Shown here: positions 20,177 through 30,897 of the stretch, piece after piece | How the letters are laid out: every line of letters starts with the position of its first letter | Numbering within the stretch: position 1 is the stretch's first letter | Assembly: GCA_905178155.1 (NCBI GenBank) | Contig: CAJINV010000012.1 | Span: 3,157,144-3,221,143 of the forward strand | DNA from: Amoebophrya sp. A120 | Taxonomy: Eukaryota; Sar; Dinophyceae; Syndiniales; Amoebophryaceae | Direction: 5' to 3' | DNA: 64,000 nucleotides | Position numbers and translations under genes: made by a program | Notes under the pieces: model-generated | Databases searched by the model: none | What the model was told of the DNA's origin: nothing | Seen by the model: only the letters and a program-made list of their open reading frames with translations

Positions 20177-22700
20177 ATGAGGCTTTATCTTCCTCCACCT
20201 CGTCGCACCACTTTGGCCGCGGCTACAGCTCCTCCTGGTCGCTCATTCTTTATCAATCTACTCCCAGTTATCCTGCAAAAGATGATCCTCCTTTGCGAGA
20301 TTCTGGTCTTATCTTCACACTGCGGATTTTTTTCTCATCTCCGTTCTTGTAGTGCCACTGCCAGCACGACCGCCGCTTCGGGGAAGCAAGAGCGTGCCCG
20401 CCCCAACTACTACGACCCGGAGGAGGAGGTTTTCAGTGTGGCCAGGCACCAAGAAGTAGGTGAGCTGCTGCAGAGGTCGCACGACTACCATCCTCTTGAA
20501 GACAGAAGGCATGCAGGTGAAAGAACTGCAACTGCAAGGCCAACAGGCTCTGCCTCTGGTCCACCAAGAACCCTGTTTGCCTCCTTGCTGCAGGAAGAAC
20601 AGAGGCAGCTGCAGAGGCGTAGGGAGGCGCAAACGCAACGGCTCGCCGCCGATGCGTCGAGCCTGCTCACTGCGCATCGTTTCATGTACGCGCCGAGCTC
20701 CCCACTGTGGACCTCGGTATCCAAGGCAAATATGTTGTCTGGGTCCGGAAATAAATCGCTAGGTGTGCTACTGTCATGCAGGTTTTCCATGACCACCCGC
20801 GAGGTCTGGCATGTACGGCTTAGCATGGCAACAAAATTTTTTTGGTAAAATCGCGCAACAATTTCAAATTTTTTCTTTTTCACGATCCAAATTTAGCATC
20901 ACAAGTCACACGATTCTTGCACACGACGACCCACGAGACATGTTTGGAATGCATATTCGATCGACCGAGATAAGTGGTTTCCCCCTGACGCCTGCCCGGT
21001 TTTTTTCACTGATAATTTCGCCACGCACTTCTGCGAGGAACACAAGTGCGAGCTTCCCTGCTTTTACGATATCAAATGTAAAAATGTCTGGGTCTGGAAG
21101 AGTCATGCTGTTTTTGCATCACACAGAAGGTCTGGCATGGAAGCTCTAGCATCACAGGTTTCGAGAAGCTTCCGCAATGCCGAATCCGCATGACAGGTCC
21201 CCTATTCTGCTGACAGAAAGTGGGGAGCTTTTGCTACGTATGCACGAGAGACTTTTCTGCGTTCTGAAATACGCATTACAAGTTGCATTCTTCCAGACCC
21301 AGACATTTTTGCATTTGATATACGACACGGAAGCGCAATCCTGTATCCTGAGCAAGAACGCCCCCACTCCAGAGTTGTCATGCAGATTTGCATGGACAGG
21401 AAGTAGACTTGGTGTATTAATACGCATCCCCATGAGCAGAGGAACCTCCAGTCGTGTTTTGGAATTTGTAATGGTGCGAACAGGATGAGCAGACGCCTTT
21501 GTGATCCACGGCTGTACTTGCAAAACTGAACTACAAGAATACAGAGAAGAACTTGCCATGCGTGACTCGCAAAACTTCTGGATTTGTGTTGCCAGATCCT
21601 CATCTGGGTCGCTGGGAACGTTTTTACGCAGGATGCCCTGCACTCCGGAAGAGGTTTGTAAGAACGTCGGCGGAGGTCGAGGAAGTGGAGGTACTAGTGC
21701 TAGTATCCTGTGCAAAAGTATCTGATACTCGTATTGCAATCATGCATTTTACAAATCTCTTTCTTAACGTAAATCAGCATGACAAATTTCATTCCTCATG
21801 CTGAGGAAATTTGTAATGCGTTGATGCGAGTACGATACGGATACTTTTGCACAGGATAGCTAGCAGCAGTAAGAACCAGTGCCAGCGAAAGCCCTGCGCC
21901 CAGATCAGTTTCCCGAGTTCGGCCGAGAATGACGAAGAGCTGCTGAGAAGGTACCGCATTTGCATCAACGCGGGCGGTATCAACTGTAAAAGTGTCTGGG
22001 TCTGGAAGAATGCATGTTTGTCATGCTTGTCTGGCATAACTCTGAAATCTGTCATGCACGTTACCCAAGAGCTCTATTTTTCTGTGATGCAGAAACGCAG
22101 TTTATCATGCAGAATAGGCAACGCCTAGAAGCTCAGAAACTTGTCATGCTGAGCCAGCATTTGTGGCCTCATCATGAGACGCCACCCAGCATGACAAGTT
22201 TCCAGACCCAGACACTTTTACATTTGATAGGCGGAGGAGGTGGCAGTGCGGGTATGATTAACAACCCGGTGTCCACCGCCGTGGCGTGCCAGTACGATGT
22301 GAAGGGGAACATGTGTGTGATCACGTCTAACAGCTTCGGCTCTTTTTTCAATAAAAAGAAGAAAGCGACCACCTCTGCGTCGTCTTTTGTCTCGGTTGGT
22401 ACAACCACCACAAAGAGGACCTCCAAAACGAAAATAACACAACGACGAACCAAACGCCAGAAGATAAGAACTAGTACGAGGCAACTGTTGTGGAAAACGA
22501 AATCGGCTGGTGGTGCAACGACCACTTCTAACGTGAAACAGGCAGCAGAGGAAGATATTCAACTCGCCGAATCGGACCTGGATTCCATGGACCTCTCCGC
22601 CTTAAAGTCTACCGGGGTGAAAGCATTCAAGCCCTTCAGCGAATCGACGTTGAATATGCAACGTGCAAGAAAAGTAGTAGCGTGCTCGTACGAGGTCTAG
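20177..22700 (+). CDS. 436-aa Cys-rich, probably secreted or membrane-anchored protein
   Basis: Exons 20177-20717, 20961-21069, 21326-21343, 21641-21703, 21864-21977 and 22235-22700 sum to 1311 nt (436 aa plus TAG). An N-terminal hydrophobic stretch (LLPVILQKMILLCEILVLSS) suggests a signal anchor, or a signal peptide if the start is the later Met. After an Arg/Gln-rich helical segment, residues about 180-290 are Cys-rich (PPDACPVFF, FCEEHKCELPCFYD, CTPEEVCKN, NQCQRKPCAQI, YRICINAG, VACQYDVKGNMCVI), resembling an extracellular disulphide domain. The tail is Ser/Thr/Lys-rich. Five elements of families A, A, E, C and A interrupt the Cys-rich region; one exon is just 18 nt. No family name is justified. 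Confidence 0.72.
20718..20955. mobile_element. introner, family A, strongly diverged
   Basis: 238 bp; left TATCCAAGGCAAATATGTTG then TCTGGGTCCGG; right GACATGTTTGGAATGCATA. TSD CTCGG/TTCGA is only 3/5, but element-plus-5 removal gives Thr-Ser-Val-Asp-Arg-Asp in frame. Confidence 0.75.
21070..21320. mobile_element. introner, family A
   Basis: 251 bp; ends TATCAAATGTAAAAATGTCT and AGACATTTTTGCATTTGATA; perfect TSD TACGA. Confidence 0.94.
21344..21635. mobile_element. introner, family E
   Basis: 292 bp; ends TATCCTGAGCAAGAACGCCC and GAACGTTTTTACGCAGGATG; TSD TCCTG/CCCTG (4/5). Confidence 0.88.
21704..21858. mobile_element. introner, family C
   Basis: 155 bp; ends TATCCTGTGCAAAAGTATCT and GATACTTTTGCACAGGATA; perfect TSD GCTAG. 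Confidence 0.93.
21978..22229. mobile_element. introner, family A
   Basis: 252 bp; ends TATCAACTGTAAAAGTGTCT and AGACACTTTTACATTTGATA; perfect TSD GGCGG. Confidence 0.94.
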
Positions 22701-22935
22701 GAATAGCAATAGGATTGATTTTCTGCGATGGTGCGTGACGTGCTGACTCGATGTTTTGCTGTCCCTGTGCCTGATTCTGCATGAAATATGAAAATGATTT
22801 ATTCACTTTCAATGATTCTGAATGTGAATGAAATATGTAAAAATTTGTGATCGATTTCGATCGACTACGACTATCCTGAGGCGATCTTCTACTAGTGCGA
22901 AGATCTTCTACTCCTTTTCGCCTGTCGATACTGCA

Positions 22936-23207
22936 TATCGAATGCAAAAATGTCTGGGTCTGGGACGAGGATGCGAACTTGTGATGCATACTTAGATCAC
23001 ACAAAAATCTGTGATGTTTAGACAGCAAGAGGACCTCTCTTTCCTCTCGCCAAAAGAAGGCGTTTGTCATGCGGATTAGGCATTGGGAAACTCCGTCTCC
23101 AAACCTGTGATGCTAGGCCTTGCATGGCGCACCTTCTGTGAACAAAAGCAGACGCAGCATCACAAACCTCAGCAATGTTCCAGACCCAGACATATTTGCA
23201 TTTGATA
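22936..23207. mobile_element. introner, family A, just upstream of an ATG
   Basis: 272 bp; ends TATCGAATGCAAAAATGTCT and AGACATATTTGCATTTGATA; perfect TSD CTGCA. Probably in the 5' untranslated region of the 115-aa gene, or separating a cryptic upstream exon. Confidence 0.92.
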
Positions 23208-23213
23208 CTGCAC

Positions 23214-24102
23214 ATGAAGCAACAGTTGCTGGACGAAGTGCACAAGACCACGCAAGCTCACGACGCCGCGCAAAAAGCGTTCGCCGAGGCGGAAAAGGTC
23301 TTTTTTTCCACGACCTGGAAATTGAAGTCCTTGTTTCGTTCCTCCGCGGAAAAACTCGCGATGCTGAAGCAGCAGTTCCCGAGCCTGCACCGTGGGGTTT
23401 GGGCCTTTTTGGCGGAGCAGAAGGGATATGAATTGCAAATGTGTCTGGGTCTGGAACCTTGTAATGCTAAAAGTGACTGATAGACGCACTGCAAATAAAC
23501 GCAGCTATGCATGACAAATTTTTTGGCTGCCATGTGTTACGTATTCCGCATGGCAAACTGCGTTTTTGTATGACAGGTAAGAGGGCCTCGCTTCCGTGCC
23601 TATGCAACACAGATTCATCTCGAGTCATGCCAGACAAGCATGACAAACTAGCAGTCTTCCGGACCCAGACATATTTGCAGTTGATAAGGGACTCACGGCA
23701 GACGAAATGTTCGCGGAGAACATTGCAAAAACCTTTCACCTATCCAGTGCAAAAATGTCTACTGGGTATGAAGAGTGTAACTTGTCATGCTACATCTGGA
23801 TCGTGGAAAAATTTGTGTTGCATGATTACCAAGAGATGAGGTCTACTTTTGAACAAGTTTAGAGGCAGTTTCTCATGCAGGAAAGGCGTGATAGAAATCT
23901 CACAGAACCTGTCATGCTAGGCCGTGCATGCCAGATCGCGTGGGTCATGGAAAACCTGCATGACAAACCTACTTAGCTTTCTTCCAGGCCCAGACACTTT
24001 TGCATTTGATATCACTCGACTGGATGGGCGATGGAAGACTTGAAATTAGCCTATGACAAACCGGAGGTGGAGGAGAAAAAAGGTAAACAGGAGGAGAAAT
24101 AA
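23214..24102 (+). CDS. 115-aa helical protein, unknown
   Basis: Exons 23214-23426, 23692-23740 and 24017-24102 sum to 348 nt (115 aa plus TAA). The reading frame upstream stays open back to a TGA at 22889 without another ATG, so the ATG at 23214 is the best start. The product is an amphipathic helix-rich protein (EVHKTTQAHDAAQKAFAEAE) with a Lys/Glu-rich C-terminus. At the second junction only the upstream TSD copy gives the long frame; the alternative phase stops after about ten codons. Confidence 0.65.
23427..23686. mobile_element. introner, family A
   Basis: 260 bp; ends TATGAATTGCAAATGTGTCT and AGACATATTTGCAGTTGATA; perfect TSD AGGGA. Confidence 0.93.
23741..24011. mobile_element. introner, family A
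   Basis: 271 bp; left TATCCAGTGCAAAAATGTCT, right AGACACTTTTGCATTTGATA; TSD TCACC/TCACT (4/5). Confidence 0.9.
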
Positions 24103-24540
24103 GCCGGGGCTGGTGGTAAATAGAGACAAAGAACTGTCGGAGAAAGGGTAGAAAAAGGGGGAATGGAACTAAGTAGAAATGATCTTCTGTTTGAGCAAGT
24201 TTCTTCTGATCTCTAGTTTCAGAGGTTAGTAGGGTACTATCAATGATGAAAGTTTTGACTATAAAATTAAAAATCTCTCGTCCTGGAAGTGGACGGGATA
24301 CTTCCTAGAACTCGTTTCTTGTTGCTGGTTTCGTTGTACTTACTACATGTGTTAAACCGGGTAATCCAGGAGGGCCGGACAGAGCAGAGTCTTTGTTCGC
24401 GGCACATCCGCTTTCCGGTCGGCCCCTGGTGACGACCGAGATTTATGAGCTTTGTTCTCCTGTACTACCTGTTCGCTGGCAAAACAGCACCTGTGATGTG
24501 TGTCGTGTCGCAACACAAGTTGTATGCACCCTGAAGAATT
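24103..24540. other. intergenic or unresolved 5' part of the next small gene
   Basis: No element TIR. A 29-codon frame beginning at the ATG near 24445 (MSFVLLYYLFAGKTAPV) is hydrophobic and could be a first exon of the gene at 24540-24926, but no clean splice link was found. Confidence 0.35.
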
Positions 24541-24926
24541 GGTGTTTATTCGATAAAGATCTTTGGCCTCGTAGTTCCGGGAGAGAAGATTGATCCCCGC
24601 CTGTTGAAACTTCTGCAACGAGATCCGTTTTATCAAATGCAAAAATGTCTGGGTCTGGAAGGATCCGAACTCGTCTTGCAGATTTTACATGGCCCGTGAC
24701 GTCTGTGATGTATTCCCTGGCAGCACAGATTTCCCGAGTGCTGCTCGATGCCTATTTCGCATGACAAATGGCATTCCCGCGTAGCAGAAACTGGACTCCT
24801 CTTGCTTGTCATGCAATACAGATTTTTCTAGAGTCCAATGTTAGCATCACAAGTTCCAACTTTCCAGACCCAGACATTTTTACATTTGATAAGTTTCCTA
24901 CGAAGTTCTTCTTGCGCCTTCGCTAA
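24540..24926 (+). CDS. C-terminal part of a small unknown protein
   Basis: The frame is open from a TGA at about 24531, crosses a family A element (exons to 24630 and from 24897) and ends TAA at 24924-24926. The joined product includes FGLVVPGEKIDPRLLKLL followed by QRDPFPTKFFLRLR. The smooth join argues for real coding, but the start is not resolved and no family is recognised. Confidence 0.45.
24631..24891. mobile_element. introner, family A
   Basis: 261 bp; ends TATCAAATGCAAAAATGTCT and AGACATTTTTACATTTGATA; TSD CGTTT/AGTTT (4/5). Confidence 0.92.
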
Positions 24927-25355
24927 ATGAACGGTTCAAATCAAGGTATAGGAGGTTTGTGCGCTGCATACAGGAGATCTTCTGGCAGCTGCAAGTAAGT
25001 GGCAGAGATCAGCAACGACCTATTGAATTTTGGCAAGAATTTGAAATTGAGAAGGTGGATCATAGGCTCCTGGCAAGGGCGACATCACATCAAGCTAGCG
25101 TTGTATGCACCACAGGCAGGGATAGGGAAGACGAAGAGAACGGAGAATAACACATACACCATCCAGCCAAGGATGAAATACTATCTTAGTTGTAGACGCC
25201 ACTCAGATTAAGGAAAAACTATCAGCTGACATAATTTTTGTGTTGGTATAATTTCTAAAGCAGGAGGACAATACATCCGATGTCAGAGATCTACTCCCGC
25301 CACAATCGTTCGTACCCTCCAAAAAAAGTCTGAACCATTCCGGAAAAAAATAAAA
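24927..25355. other. intergenic, nothing recognised
   Basis: Short spacer before the methyltransferase gene; no element ends, RNA genes or promoter motif recognised. Confidence 0.45.
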
Positions 25356-28300
25356 ATGACTGGTGGCCCAGCACCAGATTCAGAACACGATGAACAACAT
25401 TCCCTTGAGCAGTCCCAGCCTCCGTCCCTCCTGTCGGCGCCATCAGACCCACGACCACCTGCGGCCACAACTAGTACTTCTCACCAAAGCCACCTGCCAG
25501 CCGAAGCCGCGCAACCGGCCGCGCTGGCCAGAGCGCCGCAGGAACCGGTACTTGCAACAAGAGTTCCTCTTGTAAAAAGGGGAGATGTTGAAGAAGAAGA
25601 ACAGGCGGGACGAAGTAGAACGACGAGAGATGAGGAAAGTAAAAATCAATCTGCTCGAAGATCTGTGAGTGGGAAGGACGACGAAGATCCACCTAGTACC
25701 ATCCCCGACAAGAAGATGAAAAAGGACAAGGGAAGTAGTTCTGCTATCGTAGTTTCGACAGGTGAAGGACGATTCCGTGTAGTCGAAAACTTCGATCAGG
25801 TGATTATTGTGAGGAATAATCCCCCCTCCCCATATCGAAAGCGAAATTTGTGTTGCTGTATTTGAGTACACAAATCGCATTTGTCTTGCTGGAGAGGACT
25901 GCAGACCCATATCAAGCCCGAGTTGAGAGGCTTTGACTTAGGCGCTTAGCATGAAAAGCGTCCGCGATGTTGGCTCAACAGCATGACAAACCGCCTCCAT
26001 AATGGGACGGGAGCTGCTGCCCTTGTCTTCTTGCAACACAAACGTGATTCGTGACCTCAAATCAGCATCACAAATTTTCGAGAACCTACCTCTTCAATAT
26101 GGGGAGGGGGGATTTTTCCTTGCGATATACCTTCAGTGGAGGTCAGCATCGCGGTCTCCACCTCGTCGGCTCCAACACGAGGATTGTACGCAAAAAGGCG
26201 GCAGCACAGGAAAAACCATCAATTCGACGAAAATACATGCAGAAGTAGAAGTACTATCAAAAGACGAGGTTGAGGTTGAGCCTCCAGGTCTTCCTGCCGC
26301 TGGTCCACCTTGTCGTACGACGTACCGCTGCCCGGATGAAAATTTTGTTTTGAATAAAAGCGACTACAGTGGCATTCTGGATGTGCGCGAATATATTAAT
26401 TCCGTGGATCATGATGATGTGAAAACAACAACAATAAATGCCAATTGCAACAAGAACGAGGAGGTTGATGCAGTTCCACTTCTATCCCCGACCGAACTCC
26501 TTTCCACCACGCACCTGTTCTGGTTGGGCTACGAGATGGAGGATGAAATAGTAGAGATGAGTAACTACGAGTTCTTGTTGGCAAGAACAAGAATAGAAGA
26601 AGTCGAGGAAATCCGAGACCAGATCTTTTCCCATATGAGAGTGCACAACTCCCCCTCGTCGTCTCCCTCATTTGTGATGCAAAAACCCAAATCCACATCC
26701 TGCCTGTAAGCACCGTGTGCATGACAAATTTTGGAACCACAAACAGCACAACAGTCGGTGTGTAGATTTGTCATGCGCAGGCTTCATTTGAGTTGGGGTC
26801 TGTATTGCTGCTCATACCATACAAATGAGGGGGAGGGGGAGTTGTGCAATCTCATATACCAACCGCTTCCCCTCGAAAATAAGTCCACTGAAGACAGCGG
26901 AACATCAACAACAAGCCAAGTTCGAAGAGTAGAGCCGGGTGTGTTCACGCGTCGCATCCCTTTGTCCGAATTTGTCGCTCCCTCCGCCCTATCAACTGTA
27001 AAAATGTCTGAGTCTGGAAGAATGCCAGACTTGTCATGCAGATTTTACATGACCCCTGAGGTCTGGTATGTAGGACAGAGCATGACAAATTCTGTGAGAG
27101 TTCTATCATGCCTATCCTGCATGAGAAACTGCCTCTCGACTAGGTCAAAAGTGGACAGGTTTTGGTAATCATGCAACACAGATTTTTCCATGATTCAGTA
27201 AAGCATGACAAGTTGCATTCTTCCAGACCCAGACATTTTTACACTTGATACGCCCGGTTCGCAGAGCTGCCACCGCGAGAGAAGAAACTGTTCTTGGTGT
27301 GCGAGAACCGGAGCAAGCTGGACAAAATTGCGGAGTTGTTCGTATTCGGAGGGGGGAAAACAGCAAATCAGGGAAAAAAATCATCAGAGGAGAAGAAGAA
27401 AAACAAAAACATTAAGGAGGCAACGACCAACATGGCGCCAGGACGTGAGGAACAAAGCGAAAGTGGTGCCGCAGAAGTGCGTGCTAATCAAAACAAGGCC
27501 CGCTGCACCAGCTCCACGACCTGCGACACAAATAATTCCTGCACTCCACCGAAAACATTTCACGCCTTCGGTAACGCGCCAATTGAGGTTCTCTTCGTGG
27601 ATGAGTACTTGGAAAAGCAGTGTGGCGGAGGCTTTTATCATCATCTCGCTGCTCCTGCACCTCGTCCGGGAAGAAAATCTATCGAATTGTGGCAGAGACT
27701 GCAAAAGGCGACATGGGATGGATACGCAAAGAAAACCCCCGGTCGTAAGGGTGTTTTCTCATCATCTTCTGGTCCTGTACCAGAGAAGACACAATATCCT
27801 CCTCCGCAGGAATACCATGATTATTCGGTGGAGAATAAAGTGAAAGATTCACTAACTTGCGGAGGAAATAGAAAAATCGATGAGGAGGTAGTGGATTGTA
27901 CTAGTGCAGCTGATGCAGAAGTTGTCCTGGAAGCAGGACGAGGTTCTAGCACCACCACCACAACCGATCTTGCGTCGAACATCAAAGTCCGCAAATTAGA
28001 CAGGAACGATGGCGCGGCGGGCGGAACGGGAACAAGTACTAGAAACGACCTCGTCCTCGCAGGAGCTCCTCCTATTGTAGAAATAGTTGACAACAAAAAC
28101 AATACAGATGGGACTTTTGTGTTTTCAGTTCCTCCCCCCACGACGACCTCCGACTCGACGAATCCCAAAAATTCGACGACCAGCAGTAGTGGTTTTTCTA
28201 CTACTGAAACGACCCTTTTCAACATCAAAAAACAGAAGTTCTGGAAAAGCAATTGTACCAACATAAAAATTCCGACGGTTCTGTGGCAACCAAACCCGGT

Positions 28301-29871
28301 TTTTCCGGAGTATTGGAAGCTGATGCTTGAGAAGGATTTCTTTTCAGCAATTCCAACACGACCAACATGTAACATAATTTTCGGAAACGGCACCGAGAAA
28401 GAACGGCAAGATGAACTCGGCTACAACTTCCTCTTGGAGGAAACCCCCGAGGTGGACCCCCCGGAGCGGACCTTATCAAATGCAAAAATGTCTGGGTCTG
28501 GAAGAATGCAAGACTTGTCATGCATACTTCTCATGACCCATGATGCCTGTAATGCTTGACCTAGCATCGCAGACTTTTAGAGGGCTTCTTGATGCACCTT
28601 CCGCATGAGAAACGCCCTGTCCGTGTAGCCCTTCTGCCAACTTGCTGGTCATGCAATACAAACTTTTTTACAGTTCAAAAACAGCATGACAAGTTGCAAT
28701 TTTCCAGACCCAGACATTTTTACAATCCATAGACCTTCCTCGCCATCGATCTCGGGTGCGGTAGCGGGCGGGACTGCGTCTGTATCAAATGTAAAAATGT
28801 CCTCTGGGTCTGGAAACTTGTGATGCTGGGTGGCGTATCATGAAGAGGCCACATGTGCTGGCTCAGCATGACAAGTTTCTGAGCTCCTAGGTGTTGCCTA
28901 TTCTGCATGACAAACTGCGCTTCTGCATCACAGAAAAACGGAGCTCTTGGGTAACGTGCATGACAGATCTAAGAGTCATGCCAGACAAGCATGACAAACA
29001 GGAATTCTTCCAGACCCAGACATTTTTACACTTGATAGTCAGGCTGGCGAGGCAGTTCGAACAAATGCAGCTTTATTCGCAGCTCGTCTCTGATTTTTCA
29101 AAACTGCCTGCTAGTAGCACTTCTTCTTCGACTACACAGATGAAGATGAAAAACGCAGTACACATAATCGGGATCGACTCCGTGCCGAAAACGGTGAAGC
29201 GGGCCTGTGAGTTTGCGAAGGTCCATGGGTACTATGCGCGTGGTCACAGTCTCAGTCGGGACGACGATGAAGATCATGCGCAGGAGCAAATAGAACTACA
29301 ATCGAGGCAGCGGAAAGAACTACTCCGAAATATTAAAGCACCGTCGAAAGCTCCTGGTCAGCACCTTTGTTCACCGCGCCCGCATGTGCACATCGAGTTC
29401 CTGCTGGGAAACATTGTGGACCTTCTCGTAGCTTGTCGTGATAGTGATCAAAGTACTTGTTCATCTAAAAAGGAGGACAAAAATAAAGAAGGCAATCCTC
29501 ATCTCGCTTCGACGTTCCTGAACAAAGGCTACTTCCACCGCGCGGACCTGGTGGTAGTGTCCCGAACCCAGATTGTTCTCCCGCGGGAGAAGCGGATCCG
29601 GTTGGTGAAAAACCTGCTGAAAAACGATGGAACGGGGGTGGTTGTGTACCACCACTTTGTGCAGCCGTGCAGCCACCCCAAGGAGGGGGTACTGGAAAAA
29701 ACGGAGCTGGCGGAGGATTTTTCGGGCAAAAACGGCTTCGAGATTTTGGTAAACCGGGAGATTACCTTGCCCGAGGACGGAAGAAAGTTGAGCTGCTTCA
29801 TCGCGCGGAAGGAAAGTGTCAAGTCTACTTCTTTGTGGTCGTCGTCTTTTGGATTTGCCGGTTTTGCTTAA
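25356..29871 (+). CDS. rhodanese-like / SAM-dependent methyltransferase fusion, 1056 aa
   Basis: Exons 25356-25804, 26133-26633, 26862-26989, 27256-28473, 28737-28782 and 29043-29871 sum to 3171 nt (1056 aa plus TAA). The C-terminal third is a class I SAM methyltransferase: motif I FLAIDLGCGSGRD (about residues 766-778), acidic loop IIGIDSVPKTVKRA (about 821), and the late ADLVVVSRTQIVLP and GTG-VVVYHHF strands, the pattern of TehB-like enzymes with a Gly-Arg-Asp after motif I. Motif I is split by two elements and appears only after excision. Upstream, ARFAELPPREKKLFLVCEN (about 359-377), VLFVDEYLE and LWQPNPVFPEYW (about 700-712) resemble the rhodanese-like module often fused to such methyltransferases, here stretched by long Ser/Thr/Asn-rich insertions; no catalytic Cys is evident. 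The first 350 residues are low-complexity. The substrate is unknown. Confidence 0.82.
25805..26127. mobile_element. introner, family B
   Basis: 323 bp; ends TATTGTGAGGAATAATCCCC and GGGGATTTTTCCTTGCGATA. TSD not recognisable (GTGAT/TACCT), but element-plus-5 removal keeps the methyltransferase frame (GTG ATT CAG TGG). Confidence 0.88.
26634..26856. mobile_element. introner, family F
   Basis: 223 bp; ends TATGAGAGTGCACAACTCCC and GGGAGTTGTGCAATCTCATA; TSD TCCCA/TACCA (4/5). Confidence 0.92.
26990..27250. mobile_element. introner, family A
   Basis: 261 bp; ends TATCAACTGTAAAAATGTCT and AGACATTTTTACACTTGATA; perfect TSD CGCCC. Excision creates Ala-Arg-Phe-Ala-Glu-Leu-Pro-Pro of the rhodanese-like segment. 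Confidence 0.95.
28474..28731. mobile_element. introner, family A
   Basis: 258 bp; ends TATCAAATGCAAAAATGTCT and AGACATTTTTACAATCCATA; perfect TSD GACCT. Sits just before methyltransferase motif I. Confidence 0.94.
28783..29037. mobile_element. introner, family A
   Basis: 255 bp; left TATCAAATGTAAAAATGTCC, right AGACATTTTTACACTTGATA; TSD GTCTG/GTCAG (4/5). Lies just after motif I; with its neighbour it isolates a 46-nt exon. Confidence 0.93.
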
Positions 29872-30897
29872 TATCAAAATGAGTTTTTTTGCTCACAACA
29901 ACTGCTGTTGCTGTGCTCCTGTGTTGAGCTGAGCTGCCAGGATGCGTGGTTGAAATTGTACTCGATGAAATTATAGATGTCGCATTTTATTACCATGCAT
30001 GTATTTTGATTGAATATCCTCGAACGACACTTACCAAAGAGCGGCAAACTGTGAAACGGCGACAATTGAACTTGATGAACTCTTGGAAACTATTATACTT
30101 GTAAAAGCTATCTCCAATGAAAATGATGAAGAAACCGAACGTGGTGACAACGAACGACAAGTGTGCGCCAAAACCGCTTTCCTTCCACGCACGACGGATA
30201 ACTCTGTGATCCGCGGAAGCGGTGTGAAAATTGCTCTGTTCTCATTTGGCTGTGCAGCTTACTATAATTTCGTGTCCATTTGAAGATAGTGCTATTTCTT
30301 GCGTGTCAGTCTGGTTTTTATCGTGTCTACTCGTGAGAGCAAGGTGAACAATGGCAGCAGGTGGTTTTTGTTAGACAAAAAAGAAAGAAGTCCTTCTGCC
30401 AACCTGAAAAAGCGACAATATTTCTTGAGCGATGATTTTTCTCTTACTGTCAGACAGGCGAAGATGCAAAGAGAAGAACTATGGTACCTAATACATACAT
30501 AGACAACTTCTACAAGGCTTCTTTGCTGTGTCGTGTTACACGATACTCCGCATCAAAGTTATCTTGTACTCAACTTACAAATTTTGATGTTCTTGTCATG
30601 CACGATACGAGTACGATATGTCTGGTTCTCTCTGAAAACTGCAGCCTCCATGAGAATCGGAACGCTTCTGCTTCAAACCTGTCACAGCTTCTGTGGGCGG
30701 AAGAAGATGAAAATAACTACCACAGTTTTCTTGCGTCAATAACCAGCAAATAAAAGTCAACCACTTAGATAGATATCAGATAGATATCTGGCTCTGGCAA
30801 AAATTTTAGCAAGGACTACACGAGTTATTGTGAAGAACTACTATAACTTAGACAACGCTGGAAGTAGGAGAACTGCAAGGCTCCATTATCAGGAAAG
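29872..30897. other. intergenic, nothing recognised
   Basis: About 1 kb, AT-rich. Weak similarity to family C interiors (TTGTCATGCACGATACGAG near 30595) suggests one decayed fragment; no intact element or convincing coding frame. Confidence 0.45.
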
